This document shows, piece by piece, positions 24,962-33,512 of a stretch of DNA of 39,512 nt. Source of the DNA: an uncultured Lachnospiraceae bacterium. GTDB lineage: Bacteria > Bacillota > Clostridia > Lachnospirales > Lachnospiraceae. Every line of letters starts with the position of its first letter. The stretch's first letter is position 1. The stretch is from contig CAJTYJ010000035.1 in assembly GCA_910583895.1 (NCBI GenBank), positions 1-39,512 of the forward strand. Direction: 5' to 3'. A model generated the notes under the pieces. That model had not been told where the DNA came from and searched no databases. It was given only the letters and a program-made list of their open reading frames with translations. The position numbers were made by a program, and so were the translations under genes.

Positions 24962-25924
24962 ATGAAACACAAGATACTGATTGGAGGAACAAATTTTTCA
25001 GTATATGGAAAGCGTGCAAAGGAATTTCTTGAAAAAAAGGGTTATGAAGTTATAGAAAATACCTTTGACCGGCCGTTTACCCAGGAAGAGCTGAAACAGC
25101 TGGTGCCGGAGGTCTCGGGGGCTTTGGTGGGATGTGAAGTTTATTCCCGGGAAATTCTGGATCTGGCACCGGAACTGAAGGTACTTGTAAAATTTGGCGT
25201 AGGACTGGACAACATTGATCTGGAATACGCCAAAGAAAAAGGGGTGAAGGTGGCAAATGCCAGGGGACAAAATGCGGATTCGGTGGCAGAACTTACATTG
25301 GCACTCGTACTTGGGGTTTACCGAAATATGAGAGAGCTGGAAAAAAGCATCCGAAGCGGAGGGTGGTCAAGAGCCATGGGACATACAATTCATGGAAAAA
25401 CGATTGGTCTGATTGGCTTTGGAGCCACCGCTCAGTATGCTGCAAGGCTTTTTCGGGCATATGAACCGGAACGATTATATGCGGTGGATCCTTATGGAGA
25501 CGTAAAAAAAGCCGAAGGTTTAGGTGTGGAACTAGCGGACCTGGACACGGTTTTAGAAAAATGTGACATCATTACGATCCATGTGCCGGCACTTCCGGAA
25601 ACCGTCAGAATGTTTGGGGAAGAGCAGTTCAGAAAGATGAAAAATTCTGCGATTCTGATCAATATTGCAAGGGGTTCTGTTGTAGACGAGGGGGCATTGT
25701 ACGAAGCACTTGTAAACGGAGAGATTGCAGGCGCCGGACTGGATGTATTTGAGGAAGAACCAACAAATGAAGATAATCCGCTCTTTTCGCTGAAACATGT
25801 GGTTGCGACCCCCCACAGCGGGGCGGAAACATATGAAACTTATGATGCAATCAGCATGTTCGGAGCGCAGGTCATTACGGATGTGCTGGAAGGGAGGAGT
25901 CCGAAAAACTGGGTAAATCCGTGA
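24962..25924 (+). CDS. D-isomer-specific 2-hydroxyacid dehydrogenase (SerA-like)
   Basis: A 320-residue NAD-dependent dehydrogenase. The catalytic domain flanks a Rossmann domain with GLIGFGATAQYAARLF near residue 145; the usual GxGxxG is GFGATA. The catalytic set is R (NIARGSVVDE), E (FEEEPT) and H (TPHSGAET). The length lacks the ACT domain of full SerA, so a 3-phosphoglycerate role is not required. Within this operon it may oxidise or reduce a sugar-acid or keto-acid intermediate. An in-frame ATG at 24944 is earlier; GGGTGGA upstream spaces better to 24962. Confidence 0.88.
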   Translation: MKHKILIGGTNFSVYGKRAKEFLEKKGYEVIENTFDRPFTQEELKQLVPEVSGALVGCEVYSREILDLAPELKVLVKFGVGLDNIDLEYAKEKGVKVANARGQNADSVAELTLALVLGVYRNMRELEKSIRSGGWSRAMGHTIHGKTIGLIGFGATAQYAARLFRAYEPERLYAVDPYGDVKKAEGLGVELADLDTVLEKCDIITIHVPALPETVRMFGEEQFRKMKNSAILINIARGSVVDEGALYEALVNGEIAGAGLDVFEEEPTNEDNPLFSLKHVVATPHSGAETYETYDAISMFGAQVITDVLEGRSPKNWVNP

Positions 25925-25956
25925 TCAAAGGAGGAAATATTGAGAGGTATTGGGAT

Positions 25957-26844
25957 ATGGACATCATGCAGCTTCGGTATTTTGTTTCAGTAGCTGATCT
26001 AAGAAGTTTTTCAGAGACAGCTCATGAGTACTGCATTTCACAGTCATCTGTTTCGAAGAAAATTATGGCACTGGAAGATGAGCTTGGGGCAAAGCTGTTT
26101 GAGCGAACTGCCAAGAAGGTAGTTCTGACAATGGTAGGCCGGAACTTTTACGAACATGCGATGAAAATGCTGGATACCTATGATGCAATGCAGGATGATA
26201 TCAACAATATGGTATGCGGAAGAAAGGAAAGTATTGCTTTGTATACGATACCGGTACTCAGTTATTATAAAATCATTGATTACATCATAAAATTTCAGAT
26301 GTCTTATCCCAATATCAGCGTTAACATCTATGAAAGCGAGAGCATGCAGATCTTTGCAGCGCTGATGCAGCGGAAAGTGGATTTTGGCATTGTGAGAACC
26401 AATTATCTCGATAAAGAATCCTATATGCAGTGGCCGTTGGTACAGGATGAGCTGGCTGTTGTGGTATCTGCGAATCATGTTTTGGCGGACAGAGAAAAAG
26501 TGCGTCTTTCGGAATGCCGGAAAGAAAAATTTATTCTGCCGAATCTGGCTGCAGATTTGTATAATATATCGATGGAAGCCTGTAAAAAGGCAGGCTTTCG
26601 TCCGGATTTATACTGTTATCTGAATGGCAGAGCGGAATATACGACGAAGATCATTGAAAAAGGGCTGGCAGTATCTTTGATGATGAAAAAACTGGCGGAG
26701 AGTATACAAAGTACCGGTGTGAAAGTGCTTGCTCTGGAAGAGACAGTCAAAAGCACTACCGCACTTGTCACCAATCAGAATCGTACTTTGAGTGCCAAAG
26801 ACTTAAATTTCGTAAAGACCATACAAAAAATATATCAGAAATAA
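25957..26844 (+). CDS. LysR family transcriptional regulator of the transport/aldolase operon
   Basis: A 295-residue LysR protein: N-terminal winged HTH (residues 1-60, MQLRYFVSVADLRSFSETAH... then SQSSVSKKIMALEDELGAKLFER) and a periplasmic-binding-like effector domain. The upstream GTG (25921) overlaps the dehydrogenase stop but lacks the family N-terminus; the ATG at 25957 has AGAGGT 8 nt before it. Encoded last in the operon, it probably responds to the transported compound or an intermediate and acts at the T-N11-A palindrome 20820-20834. That link is inference. Confidence 0.9.
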   Translation: MDIMQLRYFVSVADLRSFSETAHEYCISQSSVSKKIMALEDELGAKLFERTAKKVVLTMVGRNFYEHAMKMLDTYDAMQDDINNMVCGRKESIALYTIPVLSYYKIIDYIIKFQMSYPNISVNIYESESMQIFAALMQRKVDFGIVRTNYLDKESYMQWPLVQDELAVVVSANHVLADREKVRLSECRKEKFILPNLAADLYNISMEACKKAGFRPDLYCYLNGRAEYTTKIIEKGLAVSLMMKKLAESIQSTGVKVLALEETVKSTTALVTNQNRTLSAKDLNFVKTIQKIYQK

Positions 26845-26871
26845 AGAAGGAAGAAGGCCGGGGGCTGTTTG

Positions 26872-26916
26872 GCAAAGGGGAAGGCGTCATGATCACATGG
26901 CTGCCTTCCCCTTTGC
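26872..26916. terminator. 14-bp perfect hairpin between convergent genes
   Basis: GCAAAGGGGAAGGC (26872-26885) pairs perfectly with GCCTTCCCCTTTGC (26903-26916) around a 17-nt loop. It separates the LysR gene (+) from rfbD (-). No U-run follows on either strand, so it may work as a weak or factor-assisted bidirectional terminator, or protect both mRNA 3' ends. Confidence 0.55.
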
Positions 26917-26932
26917 AGCATGGAAAACAGAA

Positions 26933-27871
26933 TTACAGAACTTCCTGCAGATAGCGCTGCAACGCATCCTGCCAGGTGGGAAGGGGGGTAAAACCGTTTT
27001 CTGTCAGCTTGCTTTTATCCAGCCGGGAGTTAAAGGGGCGCTTGGCCTTGGAAGCGCCGTATTCTTCTGTGCTGACCGGGACGACACAGATCCGGTCTTC
27101 GCTGTATTCCGGGTGTCCAAGTGCGAAAGCCTGGCGGAAAATTTCCTTGGTGAACTCATACCAGCTAATATAACCGCCTTCGTTGGTGGCATGATAATAA
27201 CCGTATTTTTCTGTCTCCAGCATGTCCACCAAAAGCCGTGCCAGGTCGAAGGTGTAGGTGGGCGTACCGATCTGGTCGTTGACAACGGTGAGCCGGTCAT
27301 GGGTTTTGCCCAGATTTAACATCGTCTTGATAAAGTTTTTGCCGTTTACGCCAAAGACCCAGGCAATACGGACGATAAAATGCTTTTTCACATGGTTGGC
27401 CACAGCAAGCTCGCCCTCCAGCTTGGTCTGTCCGTAAACGTTCAAAGGTTTGTAATCCTTGCAGTCCGGCTGCCAGGGTTCTTCCCCCAGACCGTCGAAA
27501 ACATAGTCCGTGGACAGGTAGACGATCTTGCAGTCCAGTGCCGCACAGGCCAGAGCGATATTTTCAGTTCCGACTGCATTGACCAGGCGTACTTTTTCTA
27601 CCTTATCATCATCCTCCGCCATGTCCACAGCGGTCCAGGCCGCGCAGTGGACCACCACATCCGGACGGTATTTGGTGAGAATCTCTTCTACAGAATGCTT
27701 GTCCGTGATGTCCATAGACACATAGGGCATCTTCGTCACCGCACTCCCGTCCTGGATTCCGCTGTACACCTCTGCCAGGTCCGAGCCGATGCCCTCATAC
27801 CCTCTCTTTTCCAGCTCGTTCATCACATCATGCCCCAACTGTCCGCCCACTCCGGTTACAAATACCTTCAT
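26933..27871 (-). CDS. rfbD: dTDP-4-dehydrorhamnose reductase
   Basis: The last enzyme of dTDP-L-rhamnose synthesis, an NAD(P)H-dependent short-chain reductase of 312 residues. The Rossmann motif is GVGGQLGHDV at the N-terminus, STDYVFDG follows, and the catalytic YxxxK is YGQTKLEGE. The ribosome site AGGAGGAAAT lies 6 nt before the ATG. rfbB is encoded upstream on the same strand with a 132-bp gap, so they likely share a transcript; a second AT-rich promoter in the gap is possible. Rhamnose feeds cell-wall or capsular polysaccharide. Confidence 0.95.
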   Translation of the reverse strand: MKVFVTGVGGQLGHDVMNELEKRGYEGIGSDLAEVYSGIQDGSAVTKMPYVSMDITDKHSVEEILTKYRPDVVVHCAAWTAVDMAEDDDKVEKVRLVNAVGTENIALACAALDCKIVYLSTDYVFDGLGEEPWQPDCKDYKPLNVYGQTKLEGELAVANHVKKHFIVRIAWVFGVNGKNFIKTMLNLGKTHDRLTVVNDQIGTPTYTFDLARLLVDMLETEKYGYYHATNEGGYISWYEFTKEIFRQAFALGHPEYSEDRICVVPVSTEEYGASKAKRPFNSRLDKSKLTENGFTPLPTWQDALQRYLQEVL

Positions 27872-28003
27872 CTCATTTCCTCCTAAAATATATATAATCT
27901 CACGTTGTTATCCCAGTCTGTTCTGCATTTTCTGAAAATCAGATCGTCGCAGCATCAAAAGCAGTGCATTCGCTTTTGAAACCGGCGTTCTGAAAACGGG
28001 TCC

Positions 28004-29032
28004 TTACCGGTTCCCGTACATTTTTTCGTAATAATTCTGATATTCTCCGGAGATAATGGTCTCCCACCACTCTTTGTTGTCCAGATACCACTGTATCGTC
28101 TTCTGGATTCCGTCCGCGAACTTCGTCTCCGGAAGCCATCCAAGTTCTGCGTGAATTTTGGTCGGGTCGATGGCATAGCGCATGTCGTGTCCCTTGCGGT
28201 CGGTGACATAGGTGATCAGACTCTCCGGCTTTCCAAGTGCCTTGCAGATGATCTTTACGATGTCGATGTTTTTCATCTCATTGTGTCCGCCGATGTTGTA
28301 GACTTCGCCCACGCGCCCTTTGTGGATCACCAGGTCGATGGCCTTGCAGTGGTCTTCCACATACAGCCAGTCCCGGACATTTTCACCTGCTCCGTAGACC
28401 GGGAGAGGTTTGTCATTCAGGGCATTGGCGATCATCAGCGGGATCAGCTTCTCCGGGAAATGATAGGGTCCGTAGTTGTTGGAGCAGCGGCTGATGGACA
28501 CGGGCAGACCATAAGTGCGGTGATAGGCCAGGACCAGAAGATCGGCGGCAGCCTTGCTGGAAGAATAGGGGCTGGACGTGTGGATAGGGGTCTCTTCTGT
28601 GAAGAAAAGATCCGGCCGGTCCAGAGGCAGGTCTCCGTATACTTCATCGGTGGACACTTGATGATAGCGTGTGATGCCGTATTTGCGGCAGGCGTCCATC
28701 AGGACGGAGGTGCCGATGATATTGGTGTCAAGGAAGACCTGGGGATTCTCAATGGAACGGTCCACATGGCTCTCAGCGGCGAAGTTTACAACCATATCCG
28801 GATGTTCCTCCTCAAAAAGCCGGTAGACGGCTTCCCGGTCTGTGATGCTCTCTTTTACAAAACGGAAGTTCTGGTTGTCCATAACCGGCTGCAGCGTGGA
28901 CAGGTTTCCCGCATAGGTCAGGCAGTCCAGACAGATGATCCGGTAATCGGGATATTTTTTTAACATGTGAAAGATAAAGTTGCTTCCGATAAATCCGGCT
29001 CCGCCGGTTACGATAATGGTGGTTTGACTCAT
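28004..29032 (-). CDS. rfbB: dTDP-glucose 4,6-dehydratase
   Basis: Converts dTDP-glucose to dTDP-4-keto-6-deoxyglucose; an extended SDR of 342 residues with NAD bound at GGAGFIGSNF. Catalytic residues lie in STDEVYGDL and the YxxxK (YSSSKAAADL). The start has GGAGAGG 8 nt upstream. Its promoter (29082-29112) has a MerR-type 19-bp spacer. rfbA (thymidylyltransferase) and rfbC (epimerase) are not beside it, as they normally are, so they must lie outside the window or the product is used for another deoxysugar. Confidence 0.96.
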   Translation of the reverse strand: MSQTTIIVTGGAGFIGSNFIFHMLKKYPDYRIICLDCLTYAGNLSTLQPVMDNQNFRFVKESITDREAVYRLFEEEHPDMVVNFAAESHVDRSIENPQVFLDTNIIGTSVLMDACRKYGITRYHQVSTDEVYGDLPLDRPDLFFTEETPIHTSSPYSSSKAAADLLVLAYHRTYGLPVSISRCSNNYGPYHFPEKLIPLMIANALNDKPLPVYGAGENVRDWLYVEDHCKAIDLVIHKGRVGEVYNIGGHNEMKNIDIVKIICKALGKPESLITYVTDRKGHDMRYAIDPTKIHAELGWLPETKFADGIQKTIQWYLDNKEWWETIISGEYQNYYEKMYGNR

Positions 29033-29081
29033 GTTCTGTTCCTCTCCATAAAAAAATGCTTCTCTGTTTGTTTACAGCTAC

Positions 29082-29112
29082 AGTATAAAAGATGACGTAA
29101 GGTTACCTTCAA
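29082..29112 (-). promoter_or_regulatory. MerR-type promoter (19-bp spacer) of rfbB-rfbD
   Basis: On the minus strand TTGAAG (29112-29107), a 19-bp spacer and TATACT (29087-29082) are followed by a leader of about 43 nt to the rfbB ATG. The long spacer is typical of promoters activated by MerR proteins. AAGGTAACCTT, an 11-bp palindrome, overlaps the -35 and the left spacer, and ACCTTACGTC follows it. The adjacent MerR-methyltransferase is the obvious candidate regulator. Confidence 0.6.
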
Positions 29113-29154
29113 GCACTTTTTTTATTATTTATAAAATTTGTAATTTTCTTTGGA

Positions 29155-30336
29155 TTATGCATAACAAAGGAAGATCCCGGCATTTTTCGTAATCGGAAAC
29201 CCACGGGCCGTTTTTCGCTGGGTAAATGCAAGAAATTCTTTGTACCGGTCCAAAAGGATCTGATTCTGGTTGCCATGACAGGAGAGGATATATTCGATCA
29301 GGGGTTCCGGCCGGTCCAGAATGATGGAATCTTCGTAGTGAAAACAGTCTGCTTTCGGAAAGCAGGATAAAAGAATGTCTCTGCCGTTTTCTAACCCGAA
29401 ATTTTCATACAGTTTTTCAGCAGAAAGAACGATATGACGGTCAAACTGCTGCACCAGTTCACTGATCTCTTTCATGTGGTCCCGCCCGTAGGCGCTGCAC
29501 AGAAAACGGCCGCCCGGCTTTAAGACTCTGCGGATTTCCCTGCAGCTGTGCAGCAGATCTTTGCAGTAAAAAAGAACATGGTTGGCGATCACCAGGTCGA
29601 AGCTCTGGTCCGGGAAGGGGATCCGGGCACAGTCAAAGGCACGGAATGAAAAGCGGGAGTCCTGAGGACCGATATTGCGCCTGGCATCCCGAAGCATTCC
29701 TTCTGAGATATCCGACAGGGTGATATGGGCGTTCCTTGGCAGACGGGAGAGGTTCTCGGTCCAGAGGGCGCCGTTTCCGCATCCGACCTCCAGCACGTTC
29801 ATATCCTCTGTGATACAGCACTGTTCGTAGATCCAGGGAAACCATCCCTGAGGGTTGCGCGAATAATCCCGGTGCAGACGGATCCGGGCGGAGATATTGG
29901 TGGCATTTTGGTACTGAAGCTTGAAACTTTTTTCCATGCCGGTCAGATGGATCAGGTCCAGCATATGGCTCCAGTCGATCTGATGCTCGTCTTCGATGGC
30001 ACGGACCGTGTTTTCGATGGCACTTTCCACCAGCTGCATCTGTTCGATCCGGTCCTGGATAAGCTTCTTCTGAAGGTTCAGCGAATTTTTCAGCAGATGG
30101 TAATCGGTGTTGCCGATGGTCATCTCCCGGATGTCGTCCAGAGAAAATCCAAGATATTTTAAGAGGAGAATCTGCTGAAGCCGGGCCAGATCGGAATCGG
30201 TGTAAAAGCGTGCTCCGGAATGGTTGACATAAGATGGCTTGAGAATGTTCTGCTTGTCATAAAAACGGATGGTCCGGACGGATACGCCGGCCATGCGGGC
30301 GAACTGTCCGGAGGAATGATATCCCGGAAGTTTCAT
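29155..30336 (-). CDS. MerR family regulator fused to a SAM-dependent methyltransferase
   Basis: A 393-residue two-domain protein. Residues 8-75 are a MerR winged HTH (SSGQFARMAGVSVRTIRFYD, then ILKPSYVNHSGARFYTDSDL), residues 76-135 a helical dimerisation segment, and about 165-290 a class I methyltransferase with motif I VLEVGCGNGALW (C186), FDLVIANHVLFYC and the family block RRVLKPGGRFLCSAYG. The upstream start adds 12 residues; AAAGGAGGTG 8 nt before 30336 fixes it. SAM or a methylated small molecule might be the effector. It sits between AraC and rfbB genes on the same strand, with a MerR-type promoter just downstream. Fusions of this kind are known in Clostridia, but I know of no defined function. 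Confidence 0.88.
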   Translation of the reverse strand: MKLPGYHSSGQFARMAGVSVRTIRFYDKQNILKPSYVNHSGARFYTDSDLARLQQILLLKYLGFSLDDIREMTIGNTDYHLLKNSLNLQKKLIQDRIEQMQLVESAIENTVRAIEDEHQIDWSHMLDLIHLTGMEKSFKLQYQNATNISARIRLHRDYSRNPQGWFPWIYEQCCITEDMNVLEVGCGNGALWTENLSRLPRNAHITLSDISEGMLRDARRNIGPQDSRFSFRAFDCARIPFPDQSFDLVIANHVLFYCKDLLHSCREIRRVLKPGGRFLCSAYGRDHMKEISELVQQFDRHIVLSAEKLYENFGLENGRDILLSCFPKADCFHYEDSIILDRPEPLIEYILSCHGNQNQILLDRYKEFLAFTQRKTARGFPITKNAGIFLCYA

Positions 30337-30388
30337 AGGGCATGCACCTCCTTTGGCTGTTGTCAAATGCACGGATGATCAGAAATGG

Positions 30389-31258
30389 TCAGGAACGCCA
30401 CATCCGGCGGAATTCTCCGGGAGAGATGCCTTCGATCTTTTTGAAGATCCGGGAAAAATAGTTGGCATCTTCAATGCCGCATTCCCGGCCGATGGTCTCC
30501 ACGGTCTGATCGGTGAAGCGCAGAAGCTGCTTGGCGTGGGTGATCCGGATCTGCAGCAGGTAACTGTTGATGGAGATGCCGAACTGTTCCTTGAAGATGC
30601 GGGTTAAGTAGAATTTATTGATATAGAAAGACTCTGCCAGAAGGTCCAGCGGGATTTTTTCTGCGTAGTGCAGATCCAGATATTCTTTTACTTCCTGCAG
30701 ATTCTGCCGTTTGGGAGCGATGTGTTTTTTAGCCTCCGGGTTCCAGCTTTCCTCCATCAGAAGGGTCAAAAGAGCAGCAAGTTTCTCAAAGATCCGCATA
30801 TCCCTCACATAGTCCTGGGCCGAGGCAATCTCGTAAAGTTCGGTCAGAATGGCCTCGTAAGGCTTCAGGCTGACCGGATGAAAGCACGGACGTCCTCCCC
30901 GCTCGGTATATTTGTCATAGATACTTCCCATATTAGGGCCGTAGAAATGGACCCAGGCAAGCTGCCACAGATCGTCGGAGGTCCGGTGGGAATAGGCTTT
31001 CCGGCAGTCCAAAAAGACGCAGTCTCCGGTTTTTAAAGGACAGGTTTTTCCTTCGTATTTCAGCGTGCCATAGCCGGACAGCACACAGAAGAAGAGGTAG
31101 GAAGCGAGATTTTCCCGGCGGCTGGTATGGGGCTTTTTTGCTTTCAGGGAACCGGTTTCCTGCAGGTGAATAAGGTTCGTCTTGGCAAAGGCGGACGGGG
31201 TGTACAGGATGCGGCTTGTGGTGACCAGGCTGCCGTGAAACAAAGAAGCGTGATCCAT
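30389..31258 (-). CDS. AraC family transcriptional regulator
   Basis: A 289-residue regulator: N-terminal cupin-like sensing domain (about 25-160, with GYGTLKYEGKTCPLKTGDCVFLDC, quoted as GTLKYEGKTCPLKTGDCVF) and a C-terminal double HTH (about 190-288), ending in the AraC signature ANYFSRIFKKIEGISPGEFRR. AraC proteins of this layout usually sense a sugar. The start has AAAGGAGG 6 nt upstream. It is divergent from gmd (236-bp gap) and 52 bp upstream of the MerR-methyltransferase gene, so it could regulate either side. Confidence 0.92.
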   Translation of the reverse strand: MDHASLFHGSLVTTSRILYTPSAFAKTNLIHLQETGSLKAKKPHTSRRENLASYLFFCVLSGYGTLKYEGKTCPLKTGDCVFLDCRKAYSHRTSDDLWQLAWVHFYGPNMGSIYDKYTERGGRPCFHPVSLKPYEAILTELYEIASAQDYVRDMRIFEKLAALLTLLMEESWNPEAKKHIAPKRQNLQEVKEYLDLHYAEKIPLDLLAESFYINKFYLTRIFKEQFGISINSYLLQIRITHAKQLLRFTDQTVETIGRECGIEDANYFSRIFKKIEGISPGEFRRMWRS

Positions 31259-31388
31259 GAAAAAACCTCCTTTGCGGGTATTTATTTTGTTATTATAACG
31301 AAAAAGTCAATATAATGCTAGCACTTTCCAAGATTCTCTCTTAAATTTCCTTCTTTTTTTTATTAGAATGTCAGAAAATGAGTACACT

Positions 31389-31458
31389 ACCCACAGCGGA
31401 CAAGGGAATTTACGCAAATTTGCGGTGCCAAACCGTGTGTTTCTTGTCCACGGAGGGT
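31389..31458. repeat. Dispersed repeat, copy 2: imperfect palindrome in the gmd leader
   Basis: A 70-bp imperfect palindrome: ACCCACAGCGGACAAGG (31389-31405) matches the reverse complement of the right end (ACCCTCCGTGGACAAGA, 31458-31442), with CGCAAATTTGCG (31413-31424), a perfect 12-bp palindrome, near the centre. The right 44 nt, reverse complemented, match 16621-16665. It would fold into a stable hairpin in the gmd 5' untranslated region. The rest of the 31259-31494 gap holds AT-rich DNA with TATAAT-like boxes (31293-31320) for araC. Confidence 0.65.
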
Positions 31459-31494
31459 AAACTGTAGAAATGGAAAGCTGAGGAATAATTAAGA

Positions 31495-32547
31495 ATGACA
31501 AAAAAAGCATTGATTACTGGAATTACCGGGCAGGACGGCTCTTATCTGGCAGAGTTTTTGCTGGAGAAAGGATATGAGGTGCACGGAATCACAAGACGGG
31601 CATCTCTTGCAAACACCTCCCGCATTGACCATCTGCTGGCAAAGCATGCGGTAAAGCTGCACGACGGAGATCTGTCAGACTCTTCCTCCCTGATGCGGGT
31701 CATCGCTCTGGTTCAGCCGGACGAGATTTACAATCTGGCGGCGCAGTCCCATGTGCAGGTGTCCTTTGATGTGCCGGAGTATTCCGGGGAGGTGGATGCC
31801 ATCGGCGTACTGCGGATCTTAGAGTCCGTTCGGATTCTGGGACTGGCTCAAAAGACGAAGGTTTATCAGGCCTCTACTTCTGAACTGTACGGAAAAGTGG
31901 AGGAAGTGCCCCAAAGAGAGACAACGCCCTTTCATCCCTACAGCCCCTATGCGGTGGCCAAGCAGTATGGCTTCTGGATTACCAAAGAGTACCGGGAGGC
32001 CTATGGAATGTTCGCGGTGAACGGCATTTTGTTTAATCATGAATCCGAGCGCCGGGGAGAAAATTTTGTGACCAGAAAAATCACCCTGGCTGCCGGAAGA
32101 ATCGCAGAAGGCCTGCAGGACCATCTGGAGCTTGGCAATATGGATTCTCTCAGGGACTGGGGTTACGCCAAAGATTATGTGGAGTGCATGTGGATGATTC
32201 TGCAGCATGAAACGCCGGAAGACTTTGTGATTGCCACCGGAGAACAGCACACAGTCCGGGACTTTACCGAGCGGGCTTTTGCAGCCAACGGCATCACCCT
32301 GCGCTGGGAGGGGACAGGGCTTGAGGAGAAAGGCTATGATGCGGCCACCGGACGGATGCTGGTGTGCGTCAATTCGGAGTGGTTCCGTCCCACCGATGTG
32401 GACAACCTCTGGGGAGATCCTACGAAGGCCAGGACTGTCCTGGGCTGGGATCCTCAGAAAACCAGTTATGAAGAACTGGTGCAGATTATGGCAAAGCACG
32501 ACCGGGAGCTGGCCAGAAGAGAAGCGGCCATGCAGAAAGTAAAGTAG
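31495..32547 (+). CDS. gmd: GDP-mannose 4,6-dehydratase
   Basis: Converts GDP-D-mannose to GDP-4-keto-6-deoxymannose, the first step to GDP-fucose; 350 residues. The NADP-binding motif is GITGQDGSYLAEFL, the catalytic set STSELYG and YSPYAVAKQY (YxxxK), followed by the family block NGILFNHESERRGENFVTRK. The start has GAGGA 11 nt upstream. It heads gmd-fcl-manC-manA, all on the + strand with gaps under 20 bp or overlaps. The 5' leader contains a palindromic repeat (31389-31458). Confidence 0.97.
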   Translation: MTKKALITGITGQDGSYLAEFLLEKGYEVHGITRRASLANTSRIDHLLAKHAVKLHDGDLSDSSSLMRVIALVQPDEIYNLAAQSHVQVSFDVPEYSGEVDAIGVLRILESVRILGLAQKTKVYQASTSELYGKVEEVPQRETTPFHPYSPYAVAKQYGFWITKEYREAYGMFAVNGILFNHESERRGENFVTRKITLAAGRIAEGLQDHLELGNMDSLRDWGYAKDYVECMWMILQHETPEDFVIATGEQHTVRDFTERAFAANGITLRWEGTGLEEKGYDAATGRMLVCVNSEWFRPTDVDNLWGDPTKARTVLGWDPQKTSYEELVQIMAKHDRELARREAAMQKVK

Positions 32548-32563
32548 AGGGGTGCACAAGATC

Positions 32564-33508
32564 ATGATGGAGAAAGACGGAAAAATCTATGTGGCAGGCC
32601 ACCGGGGAATGGTAGGCTCTGCGATTATAAGAGAGCTGAAACGGCAGGGATATGAGCATGTGATCACCCGCACCCATAAGGAGCTGGATCTGTGCCGCCA
32701 GGATCAGGTGGAAGATTTTTTTGCCAGAGAAAAGCCGGATTATGTCTTTTTGGCGGCGGCCAGGGTGGGCGGCATCGTGGCCAACCAGGATGCGCTGGCA
32801 GACTTTATGTATGACAATATGATTCTGGAGATGAATGTGATTCACTCGGCCTGGAAAAACGGCTGCAAGAAGCTTCAGTTTCTTGGTTCTTCCTGCATTT
32901 ATCCCCGGATGGCGCCGCAGCCTATGAAGGAGAGCTGCCTTCTGACTTCTGAGCTTGAGAAGACCAACGAGGCCTACGCGCTGGCGAAGATCTCAGGTCT
33001 TAAATATTGTGAATTTTTAAACAGACAGTACGGGACCGATTATATATCCGTGATGCCGACCAATCTGTACGGACCCAATGACAACTACCATCCGACCCAC
33101 AGTCATGTGCTTCCGGCTCTGATCCGCCGGTTCCACGAGGCCAAGGAGCAGAATCTTCCTTATGTGACCTGCTGGGGGGACGGCAGCCCGCTTAGAGAAT
33201 TTCTGTATGTGGATGATCTGGCGGACCTGTGTGTCTTTTTGATGAACCATTACAGCGGCAACGAGACGGTGAACGCAGGTACCGGAAAGGAACTGACCAT
33301 CAAGGCGCTGACAGAACTGGTGGCAGAGGTCATCGGATACAAAGGAGAGATTCGCTGGGATACAAGCAAACCAAACGGTACGCCGCGCAAGCTTTTGGAT
33401 GTATCAAAAAGTGCGGCCCTGGGCTGGACCTACAAGACCGAACTTCGGGACGGAATTCGTCTCTCCTATGAAGACTTTTTAAACAATCCCATGAGAGCAG
33501 AGAGGTAA
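32564..33508 (+). CDS. fcl: GDP-L-fucose synthase
   Basis: Epimerase/reductase that turns GDP-4-keto-6-deoxymannose into GDP-L-fucose; 314 residues. The NADP motif is VAGHRGMVGSAI, SSCIYP follows, and YALAKISGLK carries the catalytic YxxxK. A GTG start at 32552 is possible, but GAGGGGTG at 32547-32554 spaces best to the ATG at 32564 (another ATG follows at once). It begins 16 bp after gmd and ends 4 bp before manC, so one operon is likely. The product is a donor for fucosylated surface glycans, whose transferases are not in the window. Confidence 0.95.
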   Translation: MMEKDGKIYVAGHRGMVGSAIIRELKRQGYEHVITRTHKELDLCRQDQVEDFFAREKPDYVFLAAARVGGIVANQDALADFMYDNMILEMNVIHSAWKNGCKKLQFLGSSCIYPRMAPQPMKESCLLTSELEKTNEAYALAKISGLKYCEFLNRQYGTDYISVMPTNLYGPNDNYHPTHSHVLPALIRRFHEAKEQNLPYVTCWGDGSPLREFLYVDDLADLCVFLMNHYSGNETVNAGTGKELTIKALTELVAEVIGYKGEIRWDTSKPNGTPRKLLDVSKSAALGWTYKTELRDGIRLSYEDFLNNPMRAER

Positions 33509-33512
33509 GATT

